From assembly GCA_033439295.1 (NCBI GenBank), contig JAVTLE010000005.1, positions 3,212,501 to 3,276,500 of the forward strand: a stretch of DNA of 64,000 nucleotides, read 5' to 3'. Below the pieces are notes generated by a model. The model saw only the letters and a list, made by a program, of their open reading frames with translations. It did no database searches and was not told where the DNA came from. Positions within the stretch are counted from its first letter, which is position 1. Each line of letters begins with the position of its first letter. Source of the DNA: Deuterostichococcus epilithicus. Taxonomy: Eukaryota > Chlorophyta > Trebouxiophyceae > Prasiolales > Stichococcaceae. Both the position numbers and the translations under genes were made by a program. This document shows, one piece after another, positions 11,901-22,933 of the stretch.

Positions 11901-14900
11901 TGGAAAGGCACTTGTTCGGTGACTCGGCAAGGGCGTCAGCACGATGGGAGGCAGGGATGTCTGCTTTGCATGGCCGGTGGACAGCAGTCACAGAATGCGG
12001 ACGGCGCGCAAAATGTTGACCCCGCAGGGAGTCGACGAGTGTGAGCTTTCGTAGACTTGTACTGCGTGACATACAGCTTGGCCCTTGCATCGCAGAGTGC
12101 TGCCTCTGATGCGGCACCGCGCCAGACGTGTTCAATGACAGGACCCTTGGCACTTGCACAGTCTTTCTGTATCGCCCTGTTGTCCAGGTAAGACCAGAGA
12201 GAAGCACCCCCAGTGCTTCACGCACCTGCCACTGCCCCCGCGTCGCCGCGCCACCCAGGCGGTCTGCGAGGTGCGGCTTGCCCGCCACAAAGTCGACCAC
12301 GCCCGCCTCGTCAAGGGGAACGAAGCCCGTCTGCGCGCCGCTCGGCGGGGCCTCGCCGCCGTCTGCCGCTGGTGGCGCCGCACCGTTTTGCTGCCCGCCA
12401 GCCGCGGCCTGTGAGCGGCAAGGCGGCGGGTCTGCCCGAGAGTGCCACTCCTTGAAAGCTCGTTGTTGTGCGCGGTCAGCCGCGTCACATTTGGAGATTC
12501 TTGGAGGGTCACCTTGACTGCGACACGAATTTGCGAGGCAGGTGAGTCTCACCTGGGAGTGCACAAAGGATACCACCAGGAAGGCGTCGCCGGCCTTGGG
12601 CACCAAGCCGTGTTCGGTGATGATGCCCTCGATGAGCTTGGCGGGCGTGACATCGAAGGAGGGGTTCCAGATCTGCACCCAGCAGCCACGGGATCGTCTC
12701 ATGCAGCATTCCCACCGGTTCACCAGTCGGCCTTGCGTACCAGCTTCGGCAGTCAGCTCCTCAGCTGCACAAATGCATTTCTGCTCCTTGCAGCGATTGT
12801 CACTCCCAATTGCCCAAATAACACGTTGCTGCAGGCTCGTGACGTTCAAAGGTCAACAGAAGTGAGGCGGCACCCCAATGCCCTCGGCCGCAACTCGCTG
12901 CCCACGAAAGTGCGTCAGCTCCTCGCTGCTGCGCTGCTCGATCTCGATCGCTCCGCCGTCCGGTGTCGCCACGTCCACCGTCGTCAGCGGCGCGGCGATA
13001 AAGAACGGGATCCTGCAGCATCGTGCCGAGCTGTTTGCATCGAAAGCAGCGATGTTTTTGCCACGGCACGCTAGCGCTGAGACCGCTGACATCAACCACA
13101 GGAGTCGATGCCCGCCGTGTGCAGTCAGTGATGTATCTGCAGAAGGGCATTCGAAGGTCTGTGCTCCAGCCGACTGGCCTGTGCTGGGCGGCGTTGACCG
13201 CGAGGCTGTAGGTGCCGATTTTGTTGGCGGTGTCGCCATTGGCGGCGATGCGGTCTGCTCCAACGACCACAGCATCCACGCGGCCGGCCGCCATGAGCGC
13301 CGCCGCCGCAGAGTCTGCTATGAGCGTCGCTGGCAGGCCCTCCTGTACCAGCTCGTATGCTGTGAGGCGGGAGCCTGCGGTGCCGGGCCAGGAGGGTTTA
13401 GCCACACTGTATCGTACATCTGTATGGTGCAGCCTGCAAACTCGCTAGGACCCTGGAGCGCTACGCCAGCAGGCAGCCCCTGAATCAGCTTGCACACCAC
13501 TGAAGCTACACGAACTTTCCACACACCATGTTGGCGGGCCAGTCACAGCCCCATGCACGTGACGCGCACAGACTGGGAGTGTGTCTGGCCTGCTGGCTCA
13601 GCTGCGAGCTGCGCAGCCGTTGCCACCGGACGCGTCGGTCGTCCCACAAGAGCCCGCACAGTGGGTGCCTCCTCCAGAGTGACCTTCCAGTCCCAACCAA
13701 GCCAAGCGTGCACCTTGGTTGTAGGGCCGCGTCTCGGTGCAGTATGCATGCTGCAGCGCGCCCCCCGCAGCCAGCGCCCGCACGACGCCAAGCGCGGTGC
13801 CGTAGGCAGCGGTCGCCAGCGCGCCTGTGTTGCAGTGCGTCAGCACGCGCAGCTTTCCGTCCTCGCCGCGGCCGGCCGACTGGGTGGCTGCCAGCAGCGC
13901 GTCCGCTCCGTGGCCGCCGATGGCCTGCATGTCGATGGCGGGATGGAGCCTGAAACAAATGCCTCACGACACTTTAAATTGCTGGGTTCAGACGTGTTCT
14001 CCGCATGGTCCAAGGCGCAACCGTCCAAAACCATCTGCCTCCATACGGTGACGCGCGTCTGAAAAGCCCCTTCGCAAGGATGGAAAGCACGTAACCAGGA
14101 AAATCTCAATTGTGGCTGTGCTGCAGCCTGGCAGGCATTCTGCTGGGCTGCACTTCCTGGTGCTCAACGCGTGTGCTCCAAAGTTCAGCGTAGAGCGCCG
14201 ACGCCTCTCAGCCGACATTGCATCTGATGTCGTCCTCTCGACGCGGCACCCGTACAACCCCATGCTCGCTCGCAAGACGCGGGATGGAGCGCAACAGCCA
14301 GAGCGCAACAGCCTGAAACCTTGCAAGTGGCGACGTCCGCCTTGAAGTACGCCTCGCCAGCGGCCACCACAGCCTCCACAACGGACAGCGAGGTGGAGTC
14401 CGGCTCATCAGCAGCCGCCTTTGCCGTCCGCGACAGCGCATGGCAAGCGTCCTGCAGGTTGACGGCTGTTGGGCGGCTGCAGCAGATGCACAAACAGACA
14501 GGGTCTTGTTACGAAAAGATGGGGATGGCTGAGAGCCTAGATGACATCCACATGCTTGCATTGTCGGCACCGGCATACATTGGCGGCACCATGCACCTCG
14601 AGCGCGAAACCCTCCTGAACAGGTGCCGCAGCATTGCAAAATCATATTCTTAGCAACAGGTCCCATGTTCTCAGTCTTTGCATGCACCTGGTCACGAGGT
14701 GGTCCAGCTCGCCCTGGATGGCAGACGCCGCCGCCGCTGCAGAGTCGAATTGCGAGCCGGCACCCCGCTCGACCAGCCAGGCTGCAACGGTAAGCGCTGC
14801 TGTGCAGCCTATGGCCGGTGCTCCACGAACGACCATCGACTTGATGGCGTCATAGGCTGCTTGGGGCGATTCGATGCGAATATACGTGCTCTTGAACGGC

Positions 14901-14974
14901 AGCAGGCGCTGATCCAGGAGCTCCAGCTGACCGCGCTTGTATCTGACAGCCAGCAGGCCGTTTGACTCCGGCAT
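8992..14974 (-). CDS. mtnAK: Methylthioribose-1-phosphate isomerase / methylthioribose kinase fusion
   Basis: Two consecutive methionine-salvage enzymes in one reading frame. The N-terminal half is MtnA (eIF2B-like isomerase), from ATG 14974. It has [57 protein letters not shown] (catalytic Cys), [20 protein letters not shown] (catalytic Asp) and [20 protein letters not shown] at 12678-12553. That exon ends FVHSQ at a GTGAGA donor in phase 0. The next exon (12412-12225) opens in phase 0 with AAAGGQQNG, a Pro/Ala/Gly linker, then [13 protein letters not shown], the normal N-terminus of MtnK, with no Met or stop between. MtnK continues with [39 protein letters not shown] (HGDLH catalytic loop), [37 protein letters not shown] and a final exon ending at 8992. 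About 14 exons. MtnK phosphorylates 5-methylthioribose and MtnA isomerises the product to methylthioribulose-1-phosphate, so the enzyme order in the protein is the reverse of the pathway. The splice after NAAQH (near 13183) is uncertain and may use a GC donor. Confidence 0.9.
10249..10396 (-). repeat. Duplicated exon start ([10 protein letters not shown]), MtnK part
   Basis: The exon start [14 protein letters not shown] lies at about 10280-10249. A decayed copy, read as [13 protein letters not shown], lies about 114 bp upstream in the intron (10396-10363). The acceptor AG is lost in the copy (CAG changed to CAT), so the copy should be silent. Confidence 0.8.
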
Positions 14975-15359
14975 GGTGTGCTCTAGATTTCACAGTTGCT
15001 GCACCTCACGTTTGCAGACTGTGCTGCAACTCGAAGCTGCGCACGGACAGTCTTTGAGGCGCTCGTGGGCGGCAGCAGACTTTCTCATCAAGGAAAGATC
15101 AGTGCATTCACATCGAACGCTTTTCTGAAGCAATGCTGCGGCATTTGCCTGCGCATCGCGTCACGTGCGCTGGAAACGGGCTGTCGCCCAGGCTGCATTT
15201 TCCGGCGGTTGCCGACTCTTCCGCTGCGACAAGCGATCGCTTCTGAGTGCTGGACGATCGACAGGAAGGGATCAGGTCGCTGACATTCGTCTGCAGTCAC
15301 GTATCACGTCTGATTGCATCACTTCAGAAGTGCGGGCAGTGCGAAGATGGAACCGCATC
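14975..15359. other. Divergent intergenic region, mtnAK / coiled-coil gene
   Basis: 385 bp between outward-facing start codons. It presumably holds both promoters. No recognisable motif or further ORF is supported. Confidence 0.45.
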
Positions 15360-16841
15360 ATGAGCAGCAGCATGGGGCAGCAGACGAGAGAGCGGAATGG
15401 AGGACGGCCAGGCGCCACATCAACGGTCCGCAGACGACTGCTGCATGGAGCAAGTACTCGTAATTTGTCCCACCCTGCGCTGCCAGGAGCCCCGGCAGCA
15501 AGACAACCCGATGCTGACTGATTCCACGATACGAGGACCTTGCTCGCTTATTGTCCCTCACTATGTGCGCCTGAGGATGCCCAGTATCTTATTGACATGT
15601 GAATTCCTAAACAGAATACGAGGAGAAGCTGCAAGAGAAGGAGTTTGACCTGCAACGTGAGCAGAATAGACTGAAAGCAGCACAGGATCAGCAGGCCCTG
15701 CTGAAGCAAGGTTCGTTGATTGCACACACTGCTGTCATACATAATGCCATCAGCTTTTACGTTGCGTTGATCTTGCCACACTGATGCACCGGACAGTCCA
15801 TCATCCGCGCGCCCGTCCTTGCGCTGACCGGCATATGCATGGATGACTTGTTTATTGATGTATCATCGTGCGAAGACTTCGTGTCGCTGCATAGCTGCCC
15901 AAAAGGGCTATCACGCACGTATTTCTCATGTGAAATCTAGAGGTACTGTATGTGCCACAGACATCGAGGCTGCGGACCGCAAGAAGCTTGGGCACATCAG
16001 CAAGTGCAACGAGCTGAATGCAGAGCTGGTGGTGCGTCCTCATTCCTGAACGTGTACACTTGGCATTCAGCGGTGCTAGAGGACATGTGCACGGGCCATG
16101 CGGGTCATTGTAAGTGCTGTGCGCAAGAGGTGTTGCGCGCTGCCTTCTATGAACGGGCACAAGCACAGTTGGTGTTGACACACGCACACGCAAGCAGCTT
16201 CAGGACTGGCTGACAGTAGTCAGCAACTGGTGCAGTTCACTACACCACAGCAACTCAATGCAACCGACAAGCTGCTGAACATGCATGCGCTGCCGCCGCA
16301 GCGGCTCCACAAGGAGTCGAACCGATTGTCCAAGGAGGCCTCACAGTATGCGCAGCAGCTGACGCTCGTCAATGCCGACCTGACCAAGCTCGAGGAGCAG
16401 AGCGCCCAGGAGCAGTGAGTGCCTCTGGACTGTGCTTCTCTGTACATTGACTGCTAAAGCTGCATTATTGCACGCCACGCGTGTCGTATGTGCTGGTGAT
16501 TCCCATGCTCTTATGTGGATCTATCTGGCTCCTCGAACCTGAGCTCTCTCCAGCTGTATCGCAGGGATAGCATGCAGCAACACCTGGCGGAGCAGCAGGA
16601 CATCACCGCCAAGTACAGGGAGTCAAGCGCTGCACAATCATAGCGGCAGTCGCCGGATCCGACTAAGCCAGGTTCGTAACAGGAGGCGTTCACCGCTGGA
16701 GCCTCCAGTACTACGTACAGGCGGCCCCGCCCGCAGAGTCCTATGCAACTGACCGCCGAGCTGCGAGAGCAGATGACACTCTGCCGGACGAGTGAACTTC
16801 GCACGCGCCGCCTAGGACGACTATGCTGTGGCAGACGTTGA
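15360..16841 (+). CDS. Unrecognised small coiled-coil protein
   Basis: Five or six short exons can be joined in phase on the + strand. The proposed start is ATG 15360 (MSSSMGQQTRERNGGRPG...). Exon 1 ends RRRLLHGA at a donor near 15450. Exon 2 (about 15615-15710) reads KYEEKLQEKEFDLQREQNR and onward to ALLKQ. Exon 3 (15961-16028) reads DIEAADRKKLGHISKCNEL. Exon 4 (about 16240-16416) contains RLHKESNRLSKEASQYAQQL and NADLTKLEEQSAQEQ. Exon 5 begins DSMQQHLAEQQDITA (from 16565). A last piece, QLTAELREQMTLC..., stops at 16841. All pieces are heptad-like and charged, so a coiled coil of about 200 residues is the only structural claim. The acceptor of exon 4 and everything past 16620 are uncertain. 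The family was not recognised; taxilin and intraflagellar-transport proteins were considered, but the match is poor. Confidence 0.5.
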
Positions 16842-17459
16842 TTGCCAATCATCAGAATTATGGCACTGCCACTTGACAGTTGGCACCAGGCAGCGGAACT
16901 GGTTTGGAACGCCCGCCCATCTTCTCCCGCTCATACGGCAAAGCAATCATTGGATGATAGGACGAGAGGTTGGTGCGTGCATGGAGACAGAGCAGTACTT
17001 CGAGAAAGTGATGGCCTCGAGCGGGAGACAATCCCATTTGATTTTTACGGCATGATACGAACTTGACATGACGACGCAAAGCTATCAAAACCCAAAGGTT
17101 CTCACTCTGAGTGTGTCAATTTCCTCTGGATCAAATCAAGTGCTTCTACCTGCTGTCGTTGTCTGGCTAGCAAAGCGAAGGGCAAGCGCATGTGCTTTGC
17201 ACAAGTTTTCCAATGAAATCGATGATGATGCTTCTGGCGACGGAGACGCTACCTAGCTGAAGCAGTGCAGCGGCAGCTTGTGCTCTAAGCCACCGCCAGG
17301 AGAGGCAAGTGCGCACTGCAGGGTCTTGCAGCGGCGCGCAAATAACGAAGGACATGACGCGTTTTGCTATTAGGTCTTCGACGTGCGTCATGAAGGGCCT
17401 CGCCTGTGCATGTGCCGATCACGCACCAGTGGCACAGCCAATCGCGGCAAGCCAACAAA
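16842..17459. other. 3' intergenic region
   Basis: About 620 bp between the coiled-coil gene and the 3' end of the RNase T2 gene. It may hold more 3' exon of the former, for instance an open stretch near 16980-17055, but no join is convincing. Confidence 0.35.
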
Positions 17460-19514
17460 TCAGCTGGCCGGGATGAGGATGCTCTGGGAGCAGTCGGTGT
17501 TTTGGCAGGAGGAGCCATAGCAGGCGGTGTCGCAGTCCTCCAGGTTAAGGTTCGCGTCGAAACACTGCCAGATCTGTGCGTGCGGGCATAAATTTGCAGG
17601 GCGTCAGCAGGTTTTCGACGGTGTGCACTGCTCAGAATATGCAGGACCTGCGCATGGGTGTGAGAGCATTGCAGCGCTGGTGGACAGCAGCCTTCTCATG
17701 TCGTGCGCAGCGCACCTCTGTCAGACGGCCGCTGGAGCAGTGGATCAGAGGGTCTGCGCCAAAATCGTTGTATATCGCATTGTCTGCACAGGAGACACAG
17801 AGCATGGTGGTCTGGAGATGATGTTCGGTCTACAATACATATACGATCTGCAGAGGCATGCGCACAACAGCTAGATAAGCACTCGCTTGTGATTCGTCGC
17901 TGCCGTATGTCAAGCAACATGGCCGCAGGAAGTTCTGAGATGCAAGAATAGCGAGCTTACTGATAGCTGCGCCAGTGTACTTCTTAGTGTTGGAGGGGGT
18001 GATACCGGACGCTGCCAGCGCCGAAAGCAGGTTGTAGTTCTGGTTGAGCGTCAGAGTCGAGCTGAAGTAGTCCAAAGTGCCAGAGAAGTAACCATTGCTC
18101 ACTGCGCCGCACGGGATAAAATTTATGCGTGGTTTTCCCGTTCAGGGTTGCTGTGTTGTGTTATTGCTTGGTCTGGCATCCGCGGTGGCACAACACAGAT
18201 TAGAGCAGGCGTCGTGCATGCTTTCCGACTGGATGCTGGACACTGTGCCGCAGTGAGCTTCCAGCAGCAGGGCAGTTCTTCAAGGGAGCCTTGCAAAGCA
18301 GGGGATACTAAGTTCAGCTTATTATTTCCTGCTTGCAGGCAAGTGTTGGCTCTGATCATTTGCTTTCGTCATCAGGAAGACTAAGAGCGTACCTGCGCAG
18401 GTGCCATGCTTGTTGTACTCGTGGCCCCAAAAGGCATCATTGGAGCCGGTGAAGGAAGGCCACTGCGTGTTCATGCGCGTGCGGATGGACGATATGGCGG
18501 TGCTGGAGTACTGAGTCCCGCCACAGGTGTCAGGGTAGCCGCCGGAGCCGTAGTTCGGCCTGCGCAGACAAGGCTGGAAAGTGACTCGCCGTCTCTCGAT
18601 CTGCTGATGTCCAGCAACAGGAGGCATGCCCCAAGACAGCAGCTCCCATATTGCTGACATGAACAAGGGCGAAACACCACACGCCTTCGGTTGCTGAATA
18701 TCAGGAGTTGGAGCTTACCATAGGCCATGAATGGTGAAGCGTGTCGTGGGCGGCGCCACACTGCACGAGGTCGTGTCGCAGTACCCCGGGCCCCACTGCA
18801 GTCGGAAAGTGAATACTTGGATACAACCTCGTTACAGATGGGCTGTTGCTGCCCAAAAAGCCCAACATTTGACATGGATGCAGCAGGATGAGGTCTGCAA
18901 GGACAAAGTGACGCACGCGTTGCAGCTGTGCAGATTGCCAGCGATAGCTGCCCGCGATCTGACCAATCAAGCAGTGGCTACACAAATATGGTTTTGCAAC
19001 AGGCACGTGAGCGAAACGCAGCTCGCACGCAGTGTCTAATTGAGCTATTGTCGGCTCTACACATGCTGACGACACGACCCTCGCAACCAGCTAGCCGGCC
19101 TCAAAACGTCCTGGCAACCGATCGAGCAGACGCAATCGCTACTCAGACGCAACCAATAAACCAGAGCTTGATTGACGGGCGATATAGAAATATTGAGGGC
19201 TGCTGCACCAGCTGCATCAAAGGCCCGATAGTCCAGCTTCTAAGTCACTGTGGACCAGCGCACTCGCTGGCCATAAGAACTTTGTCATGCGAGATGCGTT
19301 GGTGCGACAAGTGGGCGCGTCGACAGAATTGCGCTCCCGGCCTTCAGCGTGCCTCGCGGCGGGTCTGCGGCACATACTCTCGAAAGGTGCACGTAGAGTC
19401 GGCGCGACGCAGTCAGCAGCTTGCCTGTCTCACGAGATACAAGAAGTTCGCTGCATCAGCTTGCGACGCGAACGCCGCGAGCAGCAGAACGACGGCCGCG
19501 AGCTTGAACGCCAT
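17460..19514 (-). CDS. Secreted ribonuclease T2
   Basis: An endoribonuclease of the T2 family, acid-type, cutting single-stranded RNA via a 2',3'-cyclic phosphate. ATG 19514 opens a signal peptide ([20 protein letters not shown]) followed by AANFLYL and a GTGAGA donor. Next comes [18 protein letters not shown], then conserved box 1, [19 protein letters not shown], with the Trp codon split by an intron at about 18718/18556. Box 2 is [14 protein letters not shown], with catalytic His and Glu present. The rest is [20 protein letters not shown], then [20 protein letters not shown] (about 17797-17726), and a Cys-rich final exon [20 protein letters not shown] ending in a stop at 17460-17462. Both catalytic boxes and the paired cysteines are intact, so an active enzyme of the secretory route, vacuole or cell exterior is expected. 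In algae and plants this family serves phosphate scavenging and RNA turnover; the role here is inferred. A small exon before WGPGYC could have been missed. Confidence 0.93.
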
Positions 19515-19922
19515 CGCGTCGGACGGCCGTGATGGTGTGGAGCAAGACGCAGTCCCAGGGGTGGCGATCTAGGCCGGGAGGACAGAGCGCTTGCGATACA
19601 ATGTGGCAATGCTTCCTGCGATGTCCGGCGATCGTGGCGCGCAGGCTCGTACAAAGCATCAAGCCGAGAATTGTCCGATGAGTGCCTTCCGAGGCAGTTC
19701 CCAGATGCCTCAGAGATTACTGTACGAGACGGACTGCATCAGCTGATCCCATCCTTCAGTCTGTGGCCCGCACAGCAGGGCTCTTGACCAACGCGTTTGA
19801 GAGCACGCGCGGCCCTGCAGCCGCACCTGCACAGCACCGGCGACCACGCCCGCCCGGCACAACGCAGCGCAGGCTCCGCCGCCCGTCGGCCGCCGGGCAT
19901 GCTGTCGCCACCGGGCCTGCCG
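19515..19922. other. Intergenic region, RNase T2 / formiminotransferase
   Basis: 408 bp between two genes on the same strand, holding the RNase T2 promoter and the 3' UTR of the formiminotransferase gene. Nothing else was recognised. Confidence 0.45.
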
Positions 19923-21914
19923 TCACCGCAAAGCCGCGTCATCCAATTCGCACTGCAGCAGCTGCTCGCGTGTGGTGCCCAGTATGTACGCGTCTGCACC
20001 CATGGCCAGACCCGCCTCTGCTGCCAGCTCCGCCACCGCAGCGATGATGGTGGACTCCGATGAGGCCCTGGTGTCCAGCAGATTGCACGCCACCTCGGTG
20101 CCTGCGCATGGCAGATGGACAGCTCGAGGTGCAGAAATGGATGCACCTCCCTCCCAGATCCTTGTTGGGCTCATGAGCCCAGAAGCCACGAAGGAAACAC
20201 AGGACAGTCAAGTCGCGCTTCCGCAGCCAACTGCACACATATGGACAGAAGGTGCGTTCGCTGGAACCTCCCGGTAGGACGCTGCTCTGCACTGCTCTCG
20301 CACAGTGCTCACCTCCGGAGTGCGGCAGCGCCATGGCTTCCACAGCCGCCAGGCCGCCGCCGCGGGCGCTGACNCTGACACGGCGCGCAATGCTGCGCGC
20401 CGCCGCGAGGTCACTGGTCGCCAGCGGCACGTTCAGGTTTGTGACCCAGCCGCTGGCGCCAACGGCCGCAACGCCGCACCGCGAGTCTATGTGCGAGGGG
20501 CCGTAGTCTGGCGTGCAGGTCGCTTGGAGACCCTGCTGCGCCGCCCACCGGCCTGCAGGTTTGTCACTTGCAGCCCTCGGCCTCAGGATCATTCCGGACC
20601 AAACACGACTGCATGTACATTCAGTGAGCACCCCTTTCGCCACGAATGTATGGGTGCAGCCCGCAAACGAGTCTAGGCAGCTGCAATGCGGGACGCACAG
20701 CTCAGGGCGTCTCGCCTTCCGTGGCGCCCCTGAAATAGCCGAGCGCCCGCCGCACGTCCGCCAGGCTGCGCTGCTGCGGGTGCGCCGCCCCATACATGTA
20801 CACCGGCACGCTGGCCTGCAGCTCCACGCCTGCATTGTCATGCACATCGATGCACTTCGATGCATGTGAGCTTTCTCAGGACAATGTGGGTGAGGCAGCA
20901 CACTAGACAAGATTGAGGAGTACTCCCTACGACATCGGGTACTCACTGTGGCCATGCAAAGCTGTGCAGCGGGCGAGGAGGGATGTACCTATTGCGTTGG
21001 CGATGTCGGCGGCCTGCTGCAGCGTTGCTGCCGGCCCCACCGGCTGGCAGCTTATGTGGTCCACAATGCCAAGCCGCGGGTGGCTGGCGTCGTGCTGCGA
21101 CAGGTCCAGTAGGCGCAACGCCGCCCGTGACAGCTCCGTCGCCGCGCTGACCAGCTGCGCAAATGTAGATGCGAAAGAGTTGCCCAGGAGTATGGCACGG
21201 CGAGGGGTCAAAGACTGAAACGATGGGCGACACTGTGCTGTGGCGTGCTGTGGCATACCCGGCACCTGGGGCCACCACCAGCATATCGCCCCTTGCGCCG
21301 GAAGGCTGCTTGCAGAGCAGTCGGACCTGGTGCATGTTTTGCATGCGTGACGCTGTCAAAGGCACAGGTTGCAGTGTGCGATTGCGCATGATTTCCGCAT
21401 CGCTGGGGCGGCTAAGCAGGTTCAGCAGATCGACGACTGTCGATGCAAGCTTGAACATGTCATTTCACCTGCTTTGGAGAGGTTGAGACCAGCAGGAAGT
21501 TGCTGCGGTGGTATGGCGCATCAACAAAGACGTCCGCCAACCGCGCGTGCGGCACCGTCTCTGCCACCTCCTGTGCTCGACACGCTTGCACACTCGGTGC
21601 ATTGAGGTCCCGTTGCTTCAAGATCCCATTGCACCTGCGTTCTTCGCCAATTCTGCAGTAGCGCTCAAAATGTGGCTCAGGCCTGCGACAGCTTCATGCC
21701 CGCACCCTCAGCTGCCGGATGATGTGCACGCGGCGGCCTTCCGAGATGTAGACTTTGCACGCTGTTCATTGGAGGATAGCATAGGTTGGACCACTGAGTG
21801 CATGCACATAGGTAATGCGAGCGTACAGGTTCATGCCAAAGTCGATGAAGCCAGACAAGCTTGGGTGCGGCACGCCGCAATAGCATGGACATCACCTTGC
21901 AGTCTGCTCCCCAT
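19923..21914 (-). CDS. Formiminotransferase (FTCD N-terminal type, stand-alone)
   Basis: Resembles the plant formiminotransferase-like proteins, that is, the N-terminal and middle folds of animal FTCD without the cyclodeaminase half. ATG 21914 gives MGSRLQ, which joins in phase to ACKVYISEGRRVHIIRQL (near 21770-21715). Then come EVAETVPHARLADVFVDA and YHRSNFLLVS (near 21560-21485), ELSRAALRLLDLSQ with HPRLGIVDHISCQPVGPA (near 21160-21040), VPVYMYGAAHPQQRSLADVR (about 20810), IDSRCGVAAVGASGWVTNLN (about 20500), VSARGGGLAAVEAMALPHSG, and TEVACNLLDTRASSESTIIA to the stop at 19923-19925. The expected activity is transfer of a formimino or formyl group between glutamate and tetrahydrofolate. In plants the exact reaction is unsettled. 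The base N at 20374 falls inside the exon, in a spot where a 5-base word (GTCAG) is repeated and two residues seem extra relative to plant homologues, probably an assembly blemish. Confidence 0.9.
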
Positions 21915-22469
21915 CTTCGCACACGGGGTTCTGGAGTATAACGCTGATCGCCCAAACGCTCAGAAACGTAGAGAGGACTGGCTGACTGCGGTGTGATTTC
22001 AAGGACAACGCTGCACCCTGGGGCTTGCTGAGCTGGCACATGTTTCCACGTGCCGGGCGTTGGCAACACGTTAGGCTTCTCCGGGCGTCGCTGCCTTCTC
22101 CGCAAGGTTGCAGCGCTCTTTCGTGCCGGCAAACCTTTTGCGTCCGGGGTGCAGCGGCAGGTTGTGCTCGGCATCTGGCGCAAGCCAGCGTGTTGACCGG
22201 ACGGATTGAAGTTGACCGGACGCAGTGCAGCGCCTACAAAGTGTTAGTATAGGTACCATAAGGCACCTATTTCGTGGCAGTCACAATTGACATGCCGCTG
22301 TGTGACAAATGCGCTCTGCTGTCTTGACTCTCAAGCTCTTGCCGTGGGCCAAATGCATCGTTAGAACATCGGCAGCTGCAAAAATGGCACATGCCTGCTG
22401 TATAAGTATGTGGCATGATCACAAGGTTCTTGCGCAGGTGCGGGAGGACGGAGGTCAGCTGGCCACGCT
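21915..22469. promoter_or_regulatory. Divergent promoter region, formiminotransferase / membrane protein
   Basis: 555 bp between outward-facing starts. A TATA-like TATAAGTA at 22401-22408 sits about 65 bp before the ATG at 22470. There is no second convincing motif. Confidence 0.35.
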
Positions 22470-22933
22470 ATGAGCGGCGTTGACAACGAGGCGCTGCTGG
22501 GCATCCTCAGCAAGGTGACCACTCGAGCACCAACGACCGCGTCTGTGACCAGAACAACTGTGGCTGCATTGGGTTTTCACACCGTCACAAGAGAGCGCAG
22601 GCAGAGCCGCAAGCTCCGCATGCGTGTAGGATGCCACCGCATGCCATGTAGGTCGCCACCACATGCCTGTAGGATGCGGCGCAGCTGAGCCTGGCGGAGG
22701 CGCACCTGGCGGCGGCGAAGGTGCAGGCCCGGGCCATTAACGCATTCACCTTCGTCCTTGCGCTGGGCGGCTTGGTCGTGCTGCTGGCCATCCTGTACGA
22801 GTCGCATGCCTGGCGCCAGACCGCCTGGGGCATCGTGCAGGATGCAGGCATCTCCGAGTCCAAGGTGCACTTGCATTTCAGGCGCTTATTGACGCTTCAT
22901 CGATTCACGGTTGCCGTTGGAACAGTGTGCTGA
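22470..22933 (+). CDS. Small single-pass membrane protein, unrecognised
   Basis: Two exons. Exon 1 (22470-22514) encodes MSGVDNEALLGILSK and ends at a GTGACC donor. Exon 2 starts after TGTAG near 22670 and gives DAAQLSLAEAHLAAAKVQAR, then a hydrophobic helix INAFTFVLALGGLVVLLAIL, then YESHAWRQTAWGIVQDAGI and a basic tail to the stop at 22931-22933. The total is about 100 residues. A short amphipathic or coiled segment before one transmembrane helix resembles tail-anchored or small organelle membrane proteins, but no family was recognised. A further 3' exon after GISESK is possible, because a GTGCAC donor-like site follows; none was found. Confidence 0.55.

Noticed and set aside
14975-17460. 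Identification of the small coiled-coil gene as taxilin or an intraflagellar-transport protein
   Set aside because: Only a short ELREQMTL-like piece is reminiscent; the rest does not follow either family.
20820-20870. Palindrome-like CATGCACATCGATG / CTTCGATGCATGTG
   Set aside because: Short and imperfect; looks like simple alternating sequence in an intron.
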